Source: an uncultured Clostridia bacterium (GTDB lineage Bacteria; Bacillota; Clostridia; TANB77; CAG-508). From it: a stretch of DNA of 33,575 nt. Each line of letters opens with the position of its first letter. Within the stretch, counting starts at the first letter, position 1. A program made the translations under genes and the position numbers. The notes under the pieces were generated by a model that made no database searches, was not told the DNA's origin, and saw only the letters and a list, made by a program, of their open reading frames with translations. Location: assembly GCA_947627555.1 (NCBI GenBank), contig CANQWL010000003.1:1-33575 (forward strand), given 5' to 3'. Shown here piece by piece: positions 32,510 to 33,575 of the stretch.

Positions 32510-33218
32510 TAAGAATTTTCCATTCATCTAAATTTCTTTGAATTGCACCAAATAAATTTGCACGTAGCATAGGAATGCTTTTAGTAAGAGTGAAAATTAA
32601 TTGTTTCATATCTTCCCTTTTAGAATTACCATCCATTGGGCAAACCTTTGGCATTACTTCTAAATTATTTTTTTTAATAAATCTTTTTGTATCTTTTTCA
32701 GGAGTATAAATTAAAGGTCTAATTAATGTAATTTTAGAACGATCCATATAACTAACAGGAGAAAATGTATTTATACTACCAGTATAAAATAAATTTAATA
32801 GAAAAGTTTGTAAAACATCATCTTGATTATGTCCTAATGCTATTTTATTACAGTTTTCTCGTATAGCTATAGAATTAATAACTCCTCTACGTAAGTTGGC
32901 ACAGAGTGAACATGGATTTTTTTCTTTCCTTATATCAAAAACAATTTCTTTTGCATTATTTTTTTCTATAAATAATGGTATTTCTAATTTGTTACATAAA
33001 TTTTCTAAAAATTGAGTGTCAAAAAAATCAAATCCAGGATCTATGCTAATCGCGATAATATCAAATTTTTTAGGGTAAAATCTTTGTAAAGCCTTAAATG
33101 CATGTAGTAATGTAATGGAGTCTTTTCCTCCGGATAAGCATATAGCAATTTTATCATTTTCTTCTATCATATTATATTCTTCTATTGCTTTTCTCATATG
33201 ACTTAATATTTTCTGCAT
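32505..33218 (-). CDS. ttcA: TtcA-like tRNA thiolation ATPase
   Basis: This 237-residue ATP-pyrophosphatase has the PP-loop SGGKDS at residues 29-34. Cysteines C103 and C106 (CSLC) and C193 (VCPMDG) match the three ligands of the iron-sulfur cluster in TtcA-type enzymes. These adenylate a tRNA base and replace oxygen with sulfur (2-thiocytidine 32 in the best-known case). The motif ALGHNQDDVLQT is also family-typical. The exact tRNA target in this clostridial subgroup is not established by sequence. AAAGGAAAA precedes the ATG. Confidence 0.85.
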   Translation of the reverse strand: MQKILSHMRKAIEEYNMIEENDKIAICLSGGKDSITLLHAFKALQRFYPKKFDIIAISIDPGFDFFDTQFLENLCNKLEIPLFIEKNNAKEIVFDIRKEKNPCSLCANLRRGVINSIAIRENCNKIALGHNQDDVLQTFLLNLFYTGSINTFSPVSYMDRSKITLIRPLIYTPEKDTKRFIKKNNLEVMPKVCPMDGNSKREDMKQLIFTLTKSIPMLRANLFGAIQRNLDEWKILK

Positions 33219-33349
33219 TTTAAATTTTTCCTTTCATGCTTAATTTTTAAAATGATTATTTCTATAAATTAATTACCTAAAATACTACAACAAAATTGCA
33301 AAAAAGGCAAGAATAATAAAAATAAAAAATTAGAAGGATGTAAATATTA

Positions 33350-33492
<143 letters not shown>

Positions 33493-33555
33493 TTTTTAAA
33501 AAATTAAATCGATTTTGAAAAAAACGAGTTAATTTAAGAAAAAACGAATATGTTT

Positions 33556-33564
33556 TGATATAAT
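33556..33564 (+). promoter_or_regulatory. Extended -10 promoter pointing out of the window
   Basis: TGATATAAT is a perfect extended -10 element, as before the T4SS operon. No good -35 is seen. Any gene it drives lies beyond the right edge. Confidence 0.4.
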
Positions 33565-33575
33565 AGACAAAAATA

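Overview
The window is very AT-rich DNA from a spore-forming member of the Firmicutes, most likely a clostridium. The evidence is spoIIR, spmA and spmB, a GerMN-domain protein, an AbrB-type regulator, strong AGGAGG-type ribosome binding sites and sigma-A promoters. A very AT-rich uncultured gut lineage would fit, but I cannot name a genus.

Region 1 (1-12,927) is a type IV secretion (T4SS) locus. Three small VirB2/TrbC-like pilin candidates, one cut by the left edge, are read leftward. A rightward operon is transcribed away from them: PrgI (VirB3-like), a membrane-anchored protein resembling a detached TraC-like N-terminal domain, the VirB4 ATPase, a 1015-residue VirB6/TrbL channel protein with a repetitive tail, a VirB8-like protein, a two-domain cell-wall hydrolase (VirB1-like) and a second membrane-anchored protein. 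No relaxase, coupling ATPase or integrase is visible, so whether it is conjugative cannot be decided here.

Region 2 (12,954-19,190) holds a membrane J-domain protein, a patatin-like phospholipase and a giant fused activator/component protein of the 2-hydroxyacyl-CoA dehydratase family. Long inverted repeats lie in the gaps between them.

Region 3 (19,473-25,678) holds a GerMN protein, a small basic protein, and then 1.36 kb of almost pure AT sequence. That stretch contains three homologous promoter-proximal elements. In each, GTTTAC and GTAAAC lie exactly 105 nt apart; two of the copies sit inside a ~345-bp direct repeat, and the third is the leader of trmN6. This is the best candidate for something undescribed. 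After it come trmN6-rsmI with convergent abrB (an order also known around Bacillus yabB-rsmI-abrB), spmA-spmB, a 36-residue membrane peptide behind a perfect consensus promoter, and rlmH.

Region 4 (25,738-28,612) has walJ, murA and spoIIR on the minus strand. walJ and murA each carry a one-base frameshift, and removing one base restores a normal-length protein in both.

Region 5 (28,824-33,575) holds an unrecognised protein behind an operator-like palindrome, a UDP-sugar pyrophosphorylase and phosphoglucomutase pair for UDP-glucose synthesis, a TtcA-like tRNA thiolase, and the 5' half of a tRNA-Arg(CCU) that stops in the anticodon loop, possibly the junction of an integrated element.
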